A stretch of 64,000 nucleotides of DNA, from positions 62,001 to 126,000 of the forward strand of contig LLEY01000045.1 in NCBI GenBank assembly GCA_001414485.1, given 5' to 3'. How positions within the stretch are numbered: position 1 is the first letter of the stretch; each line of letters begins with the position of its first letter. A program made the position numbers and the translations under genes. The stretch comes from Calycina herbarum. Lineage: Eukaryota > Ascomycota > Leotiomycetes > Helotiales > Pezizellaceae. Of this stretch, positions 10,657 through 22,539 are shown piece by piece. Below the pieces are notes generated by a model that was not told where the DNA came from, ran no database searches, and saw nothing but the letters and a program-made list of their open reading frames with translations.

Positions 10657-12203
10657 TATCTTTTAACTCTTAATATACTTCCTCTTATAACTTTTACACT
10701 TAGTTATAGCCTTAGTTATCTTACGAAGACTAGTGATTTCCTTGTATATTAATACTATATTATATATTACCTTAGTAGAGCCTTTTTCAAGTTAATTAAG
10801 AGACTAAATAATAGAACTAGGTAACGAGTCTTAATATCTTTAAATCCGATCTCGAATAAGTATTAATTAAGCTATTATTTTATATACGTTACTTAGTGTT
10901 TTAAGTGTCTATAGAGTATCTTCTAGTATCGTTAGTATTAGTATATAGAGCCTTAAATTAAGCTTCGATAATATAGCTTCTAGGTTATATAAGACTAGCT
11001 TAGCGCTTTAAAAACTCGTATAGATATTACCTTTTGTAAATGCTTTATAAAAAGCTATTTTAAATACTAGAAGAAAGGTTTCTTTAGTAATATAATTAAT
11101 ATAATTATATACTAAGTCTAATATCTCAGCTCTATACGCTCGCTTTAAAAGTAAGAAGTAGACTATATTAAACAGCTATAGCAGGTACGATAAGTGTAGA
11201 GGTATATAGAAGGTAATAATATTTAAGTCTTTATAGAGTTACTAGAATTTAAGTAAGTTATAGCTTTTATAACTATTAATAATTAATAAATAGTATCCTT
11301 CTATACTTTACACCTTTATATATTTATTAAAATACTTTAACTATATAACTCTAAGCTTATTATTTATCTAGTCGTTGTTACTAACCTTAATTACCTAATT
11401 ATATAGTATATATATATCTTAGTACTAGGAAGAAATAAGTACTTTGTCTACAAATATAATAAATAGTAGAATTACCTATTCTATTACGTTAACTCTCTAA
11501 ATAACTATAATCTACTTACGATTACCTAGCTAAACTTACTTTCGCTTCCTATATATTTCTAAGCTTATAATAACTAGTTAGGACGAAATAACTCCTATTA
11601 TAAAGCTACTGTTATTAAAGTTATAAATATTCTTATCTTAAATACTATATTTCTCTTTAATAGACTATATAAGCGTAAACTATAGGCTAATAACTCGTAG
11701 ATCCTTAGTTAAAGCTTGCTAACGATCGTAAGAACGACTCTATCGAGTTTTAAGCTTAGATATACGTTTAATAAAGTTATCTAGCTAGTTCTTATCTATA
11801 GACTTTCCGTCGCGCTCTCTTAGTAGATTATTAGCTATATCTCGTACTATATCTCTTATAAGCGAAAACCCTTTTAAATCTAACTCTAATATATGTCTAA
11901 CTATTACCTCCTTCTCTAGCTTCGTAAGCCTTTTCGAATTAGGCTAGCAATCGCGTCGTAAAGGCTTTCTAGCGCGTCGGTCGAAGAGAGTCTTTTAAGG
12001 AATCTAGTAAATCTTTATAGTACTTCGTTTAGTTAATAACACGTTGTTTTCAAGTCCTTAGATCGCTAAAATAATATTAGCTTCTTAAGAAAGTAATTAA
12101 ACGTTGTAGTATTAAGCTATTACGATTTAAAGGTAGTAGATAGTACACGACTAGAAAAGTAGACGACTCGCTTAGGTAGGCGATTCGCTTATAAAACACG
12201 TTA

Positions 12204-12349
12204 AAGATTAATATAATAAAGTAATTATATAACTTATAGTTATAATAAAACTTAATAGACTTAAGCTTAAGCAGCTGAGACTTAAGTAACTTAAGTATAA
12301 GCTTAAGTAAGCTAGGTTTAGAGTTATTTAATTTAAGTTATTAAGTATA
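12204..12349. other. short AT-rich spacer between transposons
   Basis: About 145 bases rich in repeated CTTAAG/TTAAGCTTAAG motifs lie between the right end of the outer pogo element and the next one. Its last TA (12348-12349) is the target site of the following element. No gene is seen. Confidence 0.5.
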
Positions 12350-14527
12350 ACCGATTTCCCTAGACTATACACGTCCCTGGACTATATACGCCTTAAAATA
12401 GCCTTACTTTCTACCTACTCTCCTACTTTAATTATAGCTAGAGCAGATAATACTTATTAGATTAACTAGGCGGTAGTAGTAATCGAAAGAGGAGAAGTAA
12501 GCAATTATACTAATACTGCGAAGAAGTATAGATATAACCGTTCTACGGTTTTATAGAGAGTTAGAGACTTGACTAAGACACGTAGAGAGGCCACCGCTTT
12601 TTACCTTTAAGTATTAACTAAGGAGTAAGAGGAGGTCCTAATTCGGTAGATAAATAGGCTTATAGAGCGTAGAATGCCGCCTACTTCGTTAATCGTCTGA
12701 AACCTTACTAAAGAGATACGTAGAAGAGAGGTTAGAAAGAACTAAACAGAGGATTTTATCCAACGGTATAAGAACAGGTTACGTAGCGGTTATCTTAAGA
12801 ATATTAAGAATTTAAGAGTTATAGCCGAGTATACGCCTATGTTTACTCTCTTCTTCGCCTTAGTATTTACTCTCTTTTTACTACTTATCGCTTCTTTTCT
12901 TATAAAAGCTAATATTACTCGCTATTTATAGTTAACCTCTGTTATCGAGAAATTTCAAATTATAGCTAATAACCTCTATAACTTTGACGAAAAGAGCTTT
13001 CTTATTAGTTTTAGTCGTTCTATAAAGCGTATAATAAGCCTTAGAGCGTATAATTTAGGTCGGGTTACTAAAAACAAGCAGGATAGGTTTCAGGAGTTTG
13101 TCTTACTTCTTATATATATTTCAGCTATTAGATAAGCGATTCTACTACTTCTTATATATAAAGGAAGCTCTAGATATTTCTAGGATTCCTAGCTCGTAGA
13201 CGTTATAGAGTATTCTAGAGTATACTTCGGCTCCTTAGAGAACAGCTAGTCCTTAAACGACTTTAGCCTTAAGTAGCTAGAAAAAGTGTTCGAAAAGTAT
13301 ATAAAACCGAAGTCTCTAAGAGCCTACTAACTCCTCCTCGTAGACGGCTACTCCTTATATATTAATATAAAGTTTATCGACTTCGTAGATCGCTACCGAA
13401 TTATTATTATAATCCTTCCTTCTTATATAACCCACCGGTTATAGCCTCTAGACGTTGGCCTGTTCGGTTCTCTCTTAGCCTTCTACTCGAACTAGTTAGA
13501 TAATTTAATATCTACTTCTTAAGAGCTAGTCTTAATATCAAAGCGATTTTTCTATACAATGTTTAAGACAGCGTAGAACAAGGCTTTTATAAAGCGAAAT
13601 ATTATACACGCTTTCTAAAAGCCTGGAATTTAGCCTATTACTAGCTAAAAGATAATAGACTAAGTGACGAAGCCTTCTTCGCCTCTTCGTACGACTTCTA
13701 AAGACTTGAAAACATCTCTTACTTCAAAAGCAATTCAACGAGCCTACTTAGACTTTAAGAAATCGCTCTTAAAACTTAAAGCAAACAAGGTCTTCTCTTT
13801 AGTTCTTACTCTCTTAAGTTAAGTAAGTGTTCTTTCTTATGAAAATAAGAGACTTAAGATAGCTATTATACTTAAAAACCAGAAACGGAAGAAAGGAAAG
13901 AGACTTAATCTTTGTAAGAAAGAAAGTAAGAGAGTAGAAGTATACTCTCTAAGGCAGGTTATAAAAGCTAGAGTAAATCAGTAAGAGAAAGAAGAACTTT
14001 CAAGGTAAGAAGAAGAAGCAAAAGAAGAGAGGAGAGTTAAACGAAAGGCAAAGGCACTTCTTAAGAGTAAAAAGGCTAAGGAATTAGCTGATAAGAGGGC
14101 TAGAAAGCAGCTTTAGAGAGAGCTAGCTACTATAACTCCTCAGGCTCTAAAGCAGAAGAAGTCTATATATATTATATTAAAAAAGGCTGCTCTAAGAATG
14201 CTTTAAGTTAAGAAAGAGTCTAAAAAGGCTTCTAAAAAGGCTGAAAAGCTAAGTAGAATAGTTGTTCCTAAGGTTAAGCTCTAGTCTTAAGAGATAGCCT
14301 TACTTTTGCGGGAAACTAGGTCTAGACATCAGATTAGACTACCTCTTCGTACTCGCGTATAGATTTTTATACTTAATATATAATTAACTACTCTTTATTA
14401 ATCTTCCTACTTAATTATATATAAATCTAATATATAGTTATTAAAATATATATATTTTAAGTAATTTAGTAAAATAGTTAAGAGAGCGTATACAGTCTAG
14501 AGGCGTATACAGTCTAGGGAAATCGGT
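12350..14527 (+). mobile_element. second pogo/Fot1-like transposon family
   Basis: This 2178-base element is flanked by TA (12348-12349 and 14528-14529). Its inverted repeats begin ACCGATTTCCCTAGACTA, and the right end reads TAGTCTAGGGAAATCGGT apart from transitions. A second partial copy of the terminal motif (ACACGTCC...GACTATATACG on the left, GCGTATACAGTCTAG on the right) lies just inside each end. The family differs from the ACGTG-type elements nearby. The transposase reads on the plus strand. Confidence 0.87.
12430..14330 (+). pseudogene. pogo/Fot1 transposase relic with intact DDE blocks
   Basis: The plus-strand frame shows a helix-turn-helix start (YTNTAKKYRYNRSTV), then the three catalytic blocks: YNFDEKSFLI with Asp near 12984, LLVDGYSLYINIKF with Asp near 13345, and HRL-stop-PLDVGLFGSL with Asp near 13450. 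The C-terminal part is rich in Lys and Glu (about 13740-14280). Unlike the other pogo copies here, the first catalytic Asp codon (GAC) has survived. Several TAG codons stand where Gln or Trp is expected, so the protein is dead. The general frame is kept from about 12430 to at least 13700. Confidence 0.8.
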
Positions 14528-14529
14528 TA

Positions 14530-15400
14530 ATTCTTCTTATAAAGTATCTATTTTATAATTATATTCTTATTTTATTAAATTATTATAGATTTGAAAAAGA
14601 CTAGCTAAGCTAGTAAAGAAGTTCTTTTTATATTATTTAATAAATATATATAAGAAATTAAAGCTAAATAGAGTAGATATTATAGTAAGCTACTATAATA
14701 ATAGTACTATTAGTTATATAATATAAGAGAAATATAATAACTATATTAAGTATCTTAAATATATAAATAGTAGATAATATATAAGAGTATATAATTAGAT
14801 TATCTATAAGAAAAGAAGAGTTCTCTAAGTAGAGAGGCTATTTAACTTAATCTATAATATAGACTTAGCTATAATCTCTAGAGAATCGCTGAAACTATTT
14901 ACTAAATATAAATCTTTATAATAAGTTATTATTATAAAGAAGTCTCTAGTACTTCTATATTTTAAATACTCTTTTTAAACTCTCTCTATATCTCTAGAAT
15001 TAGCTTAGCTTTTAGTAATAGAGAAAATATTACTTAAATTACTTATATTATTATCTATTAATTATTAGAATATTATATTAAGTTTATATAATAGTATAAA
15101 ACGGATACTACTACTAAATATAAGAGTTTTTGATTTAGTAAATAAGCTCGCTTCTAAGTGGCTTACTAAGCGAGATTACGAATATCGTAGATATATTCTT
15201 CTATAGATATATAAATAGCTAAGGAAGAGCTTCTCTCTTCCTTTCTTTCTTACGAATAATCTATTTCTTAATTCTTACTATAATATATTATTTACCTTCT
15301 TTTACTTATATAGCGTATATATTATCGTTCTATCTACTACTCTTAAAATACCTTTTCTCTCGCTATTATCTACTACTCTTACTCTTACTCTAAATTTATT
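14530..15400. other. AT-rich degenerate DNA, unassigned
   Basis: Extremely TA-rich sequence after the second pogo family. No terminal repeats, known motifs or long frame could be recognised. It may be the far end of the retroelement whose possible gag relic lies at 15400-16190, but nothing in the sequence proves it. Confidence 0.35.
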
Positions 15401-16190
15401 ATACTCGAATTTACTATCTAAGAACTCTAAGCTACTATTAATAGTAGTATACTTAGAGCTTTTATTAATAAGAACGAAGACATCTTCTAGTAAAGCTTAT
15501 AAGACCTACTTTTACTTTATAACTAGACTGCTATTAATAAAGATACTATAGTATACCGCTAAGTAAGCTTAATAATCTACTAAAGTAGACGCTATATAAG
15601 ACGCTACTAAGTTTAATAACTATATTATAACTCTTAATAACGAAATCTAACGTCTTTAGTAAGCTACTCCTGCTTTTATAAGTAACTCTTAAATTAAGAA
15701 GTTATAAAACTAAATCGAGTAACTCTAGATTTACCTCTCTACTTAATTAGCTCTCTATACTAACCTAGCTATATTTAGTAGTAGCTACTAATCTACTACT
15801 AAGCTACGATTATATATTATTAATCTTAAAGTTAAGCTTTATACTAACTCTAACTAGTTCTCTACTAAATCTAAGCGAATAACTTATATCTTATTAACTC
15901 TAGAGAGAGAGAGATGTAAGTATATCGACTCTTATCTTAATTATAATAGTTATAGTTAGAAGAGCTACTAGATGTTATATATTCGCTTAGATATACGCTA
16001 GTACTAGCGTACGTACTAGCGTAGATAACTTATATTTAGTTCCCGGTTCTCTTAAGCTCTTCTACTCTTCTCGTCTTTTGTTCTAAGAATAGAGTATTAT
16101 TTATTCTAAGTCTTATCTAAAGCACGTCTATTATATTAATAACGTTAACGAATTTACTATAATAGACTTAGTAGAAGGTATATTAGACAT
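15400..16190 (-). pseudogene. possible gag relic beside Gypsy-2 LTR
   Basis: Directly next to the LTR at 16191-16647, an ATG (16190-16188, minus strand) opens a frame starting MSNIPSTKSII. It remains a plausible but stop-ridden reading for several hundred bases. Its position just downstream of an LTR suggests a gag start, and its sequence is not clearly any known gag. Chance coherence in such biased DNA is possible. Confidence 0.35.
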
Positions 16191-16647
16191 TGTTATAGAC
16201 CGAATACAAAGAGGTTAATAGATAAGGTTATCTTATTATAAGAAGAATTAACTAAGAAGAGAAGTCTATTCTACGTATAAGGAAAGAGGTTTTATATATA
16301 GAACCTCTTACGTCGAGGCTTCTAAGCTAAAGTCTTACTATAGCTCTTTGTTATAGCTTTCGTTATAGTAAGTATAAGCTATAAGAAGCTAAAGTCTCGC
16401 TATAGCTCTTGTTATATCTTTCGTTATAGATCTATATATTTACTAAGGTAATTACCGAGGTAGTTCCTAGAATCACGTGAAGTTACGTGAAGTTATATTT
16501 TATACGAAGGTATATAAAGTTATATAAAGTCACGTTTTATACAAAGGTCAGAAGTTATATTTTATATAAAGGTATATAAAGTTATATAAAGTCACGTTTT
16601 ATACGAAGGTTAGTAGACCGAGTACTCTTTAGGTATAAACTATTATA
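16191..16647 (-). repeat. Gypsy-2 LTR with U3 tandem repeats
   Basis: LTR in minus orientation, about 457 bases. Read on the minus strand it begins TATAATAG (TGTGACGG in the solo copy at 8234) and ends TATAACA. It is longer than the 242-base solo LTR because U3 holds repeated blocks around 16470-16610 (a unit built on TATAAAGTTATATAAAGTCACG). A purine-rich tract (CAGAAAGAGAGAG on the minus strand) lies just right of it, as expected of a polypurine tract before a 3' LTR. A gag-like ATG lies on its other side, so this may be a single LTR shared by two tandem elements. Confidence 0.7.
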
Positions 16648-17316
16648 TTACTCTCTCTTTCTGGCTCTCTAGAGATCGTAAGTCTTTGTATTCTTAAGAG
16701 CGTCTTAAGATTCCTAGGTTAGCCTAGTATACTCTTCTTATTTTATAAGTAGTTTAATAGTACGTTCTCGTCTCTTTTCGTTAAGAATCGCTTCTACTAC
16801 GTATTCTTAGTTATCTTTAAGAATCTTAGGTCTAGGTTAATCGTCGTCTTAAACTTAACTTAGTAGTAGGTTATTTAAGACTAGTTATAAGAGCTAGGAG
16901 TAGAATACGTCGTAGATTCTAAGAGGTATATCTAAGTAATAACTATATATTCTAATCACTTCTAGTACTATATACTTAGCTTATTTCGTATTAAGCTTCT
17001 TTAACTTCCTTATTATATAAACGTTCTACAGGTTTAGCTAGACTTTATCTCTAACTTTAAAGCTTAGCGCTTATTATCTTCTTCTGTTTATAACGTTCTC
17101 TATTATTTACTATATAGTAGCTATTACTAACTATGTCTATTCCTATACTTCTTTAAGCTTTTATATAATTATATTAGCTTTTTTTAAATTAGTAATCGTA
17201 GTATAGCTTTATTTAAGAGTTTATACTAGATATCTGGAGATTTAGTATAATATCTATATTCGAGAAAGAAGAGGCTTACTTTTATAGCTAATACTATTTA
17301 ATTATTAATTACTAAT
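16648..17316 (-). mobile_element. Gypsy-2 3' end (integrase side), fragment 1
   Basis: Minus-strand retroelement relic between the LTR and the LINE-1 insertion. It is closely similar to 52834-53080, which continues without a break past the point where LINE-1 interrupts this copy. The last 13 bases (17304-17316, ATTAATTACTAAT) are the LINE-1 target duplication. No complete domain can be read. Assignment to the 3' part of pol rests on order, since reverse transcriptase and RNase H lie at higher coordinates. Confidence 0.7.
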
Positions 17317-17559
17317 ATATATATCTTTCACCGACTAAAAAGCGACCTCGAAAGTCTTGAAATATATTTAGACGACTGTTAGACGGTCTAGAAAGAGAAT
17401 AAAGCACTCTACGATTATGTCGAGCGATCGTAGCAGTGGTAGTAGTAGGATAAAGAGCTTGTAAATAGCCTTTACTCCTCTCTCTAACGCGCTAATAACT
17501 AATAGCGAAGGTAGAACAACGAACGAAGAAGAGTAGAGTAAGAGAGGACGGAGAGGAGT

Positions 17560-18880
17560 ATCGGAATACGTAGATACGATAGAGAAGAGCCTAATCTAAG
17601 TAATACTTAACTCGGTAATAGAGGAAAGAGGTATTAAGGTAATTATTAAGACAGTAGGAAAGGTGCTTAAGTATAAAAGAGCTAGGAAAGGAGGAGATGA
17701 AATAATAATAAGAGGTATTCTATAAGAGGAGCTTACGATCGCGGTAAAGAAGATAGAAGGTATAAAGGAACGAACTCTAACGTAAGTAGAGAGGGTTAGA
17801 GCTAGAGAGCTATAGAGAGAGGTAGAAACTATGCTATAAAAGGAATACGTTATACTAGCTAAATATATAAAGGAGATCATAGTCTAGGCTATAGAGATAG
17901 ATAAAGAGAAGGATAAGCTATTACTAAAGGAGGTAATAGAGGCTATAAATATAGGAGAATATAGAGTAGGAGTAATTATAGTAAGAAAGCTTTAAAGTAA
18001 AGATATTATTATATAGTTTAAAGAAGAGAAATAGGTAATATATATATAGGATAATAGCTAGGCAAAGAAGGTATTTAGACAAAGGGTAGTAGTAGTAGTA
18101 AGAACGCTTATAGTATTAGTAAAGAGAGTCTCGGTAGATATACTTAAGAGAGGAACGGCGGGTATACTATAGAACATCTTATAAGCTTCTAGTATAAGAG
18201 TACTAAAGATTATATAATAAGAGAGTAAGTATAGAGAACGCTAGAGCTAGGAGAGGCTAGCTCTTCGGAACTATATTCTAGAGGTAGTAATAATAGAAGA
18301 AGTAAGAAGGCTATACTTAAGAGGGATACTATAGGAGGTATAACACTTTACGTATAAGAGATACACGGCAGAAGCAGTAGCTTAAAGGTGCTTTAAGTAC
18401 TAGAAGTAGAGGTATATAGTACGCTTTTATAAATAAGAGGAGAGGTATATCTAGTATATATACGAGAAGTACGAAGAGAGTAAAGAGGAGTGCTCTAGTA
18501 AAAAGAATCTAAAAGAGTACCTAGTAAAATATAGGAATTATAAGAGAAAATACCTAGTATTCGTAAAGGAGTGTTAAATAGGAGAATAGTACTATAGGTA
18601 AGTAAGAGAACGATACCTAGATAGGCTAACCTCGTTTATAAATCTATAAAGAGCTTTAAAGGAAGAAGAGGTAGAGACGCTCTACCTATTCGCGTTTAGC
18701 TATAAAGAGGGCTTATAGGCTACGAGGAAGAGACTAAGGTAAGGATCTATACTAGGAAGGCTGATAGATATAAGTAAGGTAGGACTTATAAACGAGAGCA
18801 ACCTTGCTTAGTTTCTTAAAAGGCTAGAAAGCTCTCTTAGTATAATAGAGAACTAAGTAGAAGAAGACGAAGTAGAAGTA
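17560..18880 (+). pseudogene. LINE-1 ORF1 (gag-like) relic
   Basis: Plus-strand frame rich in Lys, Glu and Arg, with a C-terminal cluster corresponding to CCHC zinc knuckles (about 18340-18600). Reading VQHFTYKRY and then EEC, KEC and similar residues at family spacings shows several Cys codons surviving and others changed. ORF1 proteins bind the element RNA. Many TAG codons interrupt it. Boundaries are approximate. Confidence 0.65.
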
Positions 18881-18884
18881 GGCT

Positions 18885-21800
18885 AAACACTACCTATAAG
18901 ACTACTATAAGTATAATAGTACTATACTAGAACACGAGGAAGATACTAGAGATACTTAACGTAGCTTTAAATTATAAGAAGAAATACGATATCCTAGTAA
19001 TTTAAGAGCTAGCGTAGAATAGCGTAAGAGACTCTCTAAGCTACTCTTTAAGCTCGAGGTATAATATAATTTAGTTAAATAGAGTAGTAGTACTCTTTAT
19101 ATATAAAAGGTATTTAAAAGAAAGCTAGATATACGCTACTAGTAAGAACTAGGCGAGTATAACAATAGGTAAGAGAGCGAATAAAACAATAGTCTACTTA
19201 GTATATAACTCGTAAGCTAGGTAAACACTAATCGAGGATATGCTTTAATAAGCGAGACTAAGGAGAGCGCTTATAGTAGGAGACCTAAACGCTTACTACT
19301 CTCTTTAGAATATCTACGAGAGATATAACTAGAACATAGACCTTACTCTTAAGCTTGTTATATAGTAGGCGCTTAAGAGGAATACACTATATAGCAAGGT
19401 TACCTAGAGAAGAGAAGGCTCTCGTAACTTAATAATTAACTTAGCCTTCTCTACTAGAAACGTAGCTACTTAGTAGAGGACGCCAGACCTGCTAGAGTCC
19501 GACTACATAGCTTAACTTCTTATAATAGCAGCTAGAGAAGAAAGAGAGATACCGCAGACACTCGGCTATAGCTGGAGGCTAATAGACGAAGTATTAGTAA
19601 AGGTAGAGGCTAATTACCTTACGATACTAGTAATCCAGAACGTATAGAAGCTCGTAGAAGAGCTTTAACGAATAGCTCGAGCCTCGACGCTGCTTTAAAA
19701 GCTAGATAGAGAGAGAGTGTAACTTTAGTAGAACACGGAGGTTAAAGAGGTGTTAAACGAAGTAAGAAAGTGCGAAAGAACCTAGAGAGAGCTATATACG
19801 AGAAGCTTAAGGAAACAGCTTAACGACGCTCTTTAAGAGCTTTGAATAATAAGTAGAAAGGCAAAGACGAAGAGCTAGAGAGAGGTACTTATAGAGGTAG
19901 TAAAAGACGATAGAAAACTATAGATACTCGAAAAGTAGACACGTCTTAAAGGATATATAAAACCTAAAGCACTAGTACTACTAATACTTACCTTACTTAG
20001 CGAGGTAAAAGGTAAGAACTACGAGGATAAGGCTTATATTCTTATAGAGAAGTTCTTCCTAGAATCAACAGCTAACTACTCTAGTATTCTAAACAGGGAA
20101 TAGAGCCTTAAGAGCTTCTCTTAAGAGTATAAAGTAAGCTAGTAAGTAACTGAGAAATATATTAAGGCAGCTATAAGATTAGCGTTGTAGAAAGTACTAG
20201 GGTTTGATATACTTATAAACGGCTTTCTAAAAGCGTATAATAAGCTACTTCGAGAGATGCTTATAGTAATAGCAGAAGCGAGCTTCTACTTATAACACTT
20301 CCTATCCTACTTCTACTATACGAAAGTAGTAGTACTTAGAAAACTAGGTAAAACAACAGAGGAATAAGACAAAGTAGAGGCCTACTAGCTAATAGTGCTA
20401 CTCTTAACTATAGGTAAGATCCTTAAGAAGGTAATAGCGTAGAGGCTTACGAAGCTTATAGAAGACGCTATAATACTCCTAGGGATATAAATAGGTAACT
20501 AGAAACACTAGAATACAGAACTAGCGATTAGAATAGTAATAGAGAGAGTATATATAACGTAGGAAAACAAGAGCTACGTGTCTCTAGCTTAGTTAGATAT
20601 AGTAGAGGTATTCGATAAAGTAGATTATATATAGCTACTCTATACTCTAAGGAAGAAGAAAGTGCTATAGTAGGTAGTAACCTAGATAGGAAGCTTTCTC
20701 TTAAGATATAAAGCTATACTATTCTTTAATAGAAGGTTTATAGACGAAAGAAGCCTAGGATAAGAAGTGCTATAAGGATTAGTACTATCTCTAATACTGT
20801 TTATCCTTTTTACTTTAATACTATATAATAACCTAGCAAGGATTAATAGACTAATTATAGTAGGCTTCGTAGACGATATAAACCTACTTATAATATCAAA
20901 GAGTATAGCGGTAAACTATAGAATACTCGAGTTAGCCTAGAGAGTATATAATAAGTAGGTAAATAAGTAAGAGATAGCTTTTAGCCTAGAAAAGACAGTA
21001 CTTATATACTTTATAAGAACGAGGGCTCTATAGAAAGAAATAGTATAGTTCGGAGAGGCAAGGCTTATACCGGTTAAGTATATAAGGTTTCTTAGAGTTA
21101 AGCTCGATAGAAAACTAAACTAGAAAGCGTATAAGAAGAGAGTACGGAAGAAGCTTATAACGTAGACCTTTACGCTTATAAGGCTCGCTAGTAAGACGTA
21201 GAGCGTCGATTACTACTATACGAGGCAAATATATATAGTAGTAATAAGAAGTATAATCGCGTATAAAGCGTTAGCCTAGTACTACGTAACGCTAAAAGAA
21301 GGGAGTGTAAAGAGGATAGTAAGAAGCTTCTCTATATAATAATTAAAGTGTTTATAAGTAGTAATAGGAGTATATAAAGCTACTCTAATCTAGAGCTTAG
21401 AGGTAGAGGTAGACTATGCCTTAGTAGACCTCTATCTTAACCTTTAAGTAGCTGCTTTTAAAAAGAAATTCTAAACGTCTTAACTAGGAAAGCTGATCTA
21501 AGGTACTTACGAGAATATAGCCGCGTAGCTAAGAAGAAGGAGAGAAAGACTGTCAAAGCTAGGAAAAGCGATACTATACTCCTAGAGAGCGAGGTAAGCA
21601 TAGGAAGAAGAGTAGAGAATAGAGAGAGAGGGTTTCAGATATAATACTACGCTCGTAGAGTAGTAGAAACGTCTAGAGGCTTAAAGAAAGAGAGTTTAAG
21701 AGAAGAACCTAATATAGTATATAGAAGCGTTAGATAAGATAGACCTAGTAAACTAGGAGCTACGGAAAGTCTATAAAGAGCTCGCTAAGGCAAAGAGCTC

Positions 21801-22057
21801 GCTACTCGTCTAGGTAAGAATAGAGGTAATAGAGCTTAACACCTTCCTCTTTATAAGAAGAGTACTAGGCTAGCTAATACTATAGTATACGTACGTAGGT
21901 AGAAGAGAGATAGTAAGATATCTAGTACTATTCTACTAAGACATCTTATAAGAGAGAGAAGCACTTATAAGAGCTCTTAGGAAGAGTATTAGAGACTTAA
22001 GAGAGCTTAGAGAAGCACTAGCGAATAGGAAGCTAGCGCTGAGAATTACTACCTAGC
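18885..22057 (+). pseudogene. LINE-1 ORF2 relic: endonuclease and reverse transcriptase
   Basis: Degenerate ORF2, interrupted at 22057 by Gypsy-1 element A and resuming at 28841. The endonuclease part shows LIVGDLNAYYSL (about 19265-19305), where the family has GDLNAHH, so the catalytic His position now reads Tyr. The reverse transcriptase shows IALLSTIGKILEKVIAQRL-like sequence, then LAQLDIVEVFDKVDY, then the catalytic GFVDDINLLI at about 20862-20890. Stops are TAG/TAA at expected Gln or Trp positions. Confidence 0.8.
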
Positions 22058-22522
22058 TATAACGAAACTCAAACGAACTAAACAAAGATAACTAAGTCTC
22101 GAAGGTTAGTATATAGTAAGAAGTATAAATGCGCCGGGTTGTTTACTTAGAAGTGAACTCGTTACTTATATTAAAGATGTTAAATAAGATAATAAGATTG
22201 ATAACTAAAGTTGAGTACGAAGCTTCTATCTAATAGCAGACGTGCTAGTCTTATATAGAACCTTCGTTTTCCTAAGTACGTCGCTTATATTGCTTGCGTC
22301 GCTTATATCGCTCGCGATTAAGGCGATTAGAGCGATGTAGGCGATCACGTTATATAACTCTACGTAACTTCTAATATTACTATAATAGTGAGATCCTGAA
22401 ATCTCTAATGTCCTTCTATATTACTAATTTCCTCTTATGTTACTTTCCTTTCCTAGATATTATACCTTATCCTATTAGAACGCCGTCTAGACTACTTACC
22501 ACGTATACCGTGATTCGTAATA
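22058..22522 (-). repeat. 3' LTR of Gypsy-1 element A
   Basis: 465-base LTR, minus orientation, type-1 U3. On the minus strand it starts TATTACGAATC (from TGTTACGAATC) and ends GTTATA. A TATA-like CTATATAAGACTAGCACG marks the probable transcription start. Confidence 0.85.
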
Positions 22523-22539
22523 CTATCCTCTTCTTAGAC

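Larger units (their letters stand above)
8480..12201 (-). mobile_element. pogo/Fot1-like DNA transposon (outer copy)
   Basis: A Tc1/mariner-superfamily element of the pogo/Fot1 group, flanked by TA (8478-8479 and 12202-12203). The terminal inverted repeats begin ACGTGTTTTATAAGCGAGTC and contain two copies of an AAGCGAGTCGCCTA unit. Without the inner element (8788-10656 plus one TA) it is about 1.85 kb, normal for this group. Its transposase reads on the minus strand (about 12100 to 10660, continuing at 8780-8600) and is heavily mutated. Its right half is strikingly poorer in G and C than the inserted copy, as expected of an older insertion. It lies at the edge of the solo LTR's right target duplication. 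Confidence 0.85.

Noticed and set aside
10564..10752. 62-codon plus-strand frame
   Set aside because: It crosses the right end of the inner pogo element into the outer one and is antisense to the transposase.
8233..16648. A single 8.4 kb transposon with long inverted repeats, suggested by mirrored sequence at 8233-8475 and 16191-16648
   Set aside because: The left copy is bounded by its own GTTAA duplication and is a solo LTR; the right copy is an LTR tied to Gypsy-2. They are two LTRs that happen to lie in opposite orientation.
17596..17880. 94-codon minus-strand frame
   Set aside because: Antisense to LINE-1 ORF1; rich in Ile, Ser, Tyr and Leu, as any frame would be in this composition.
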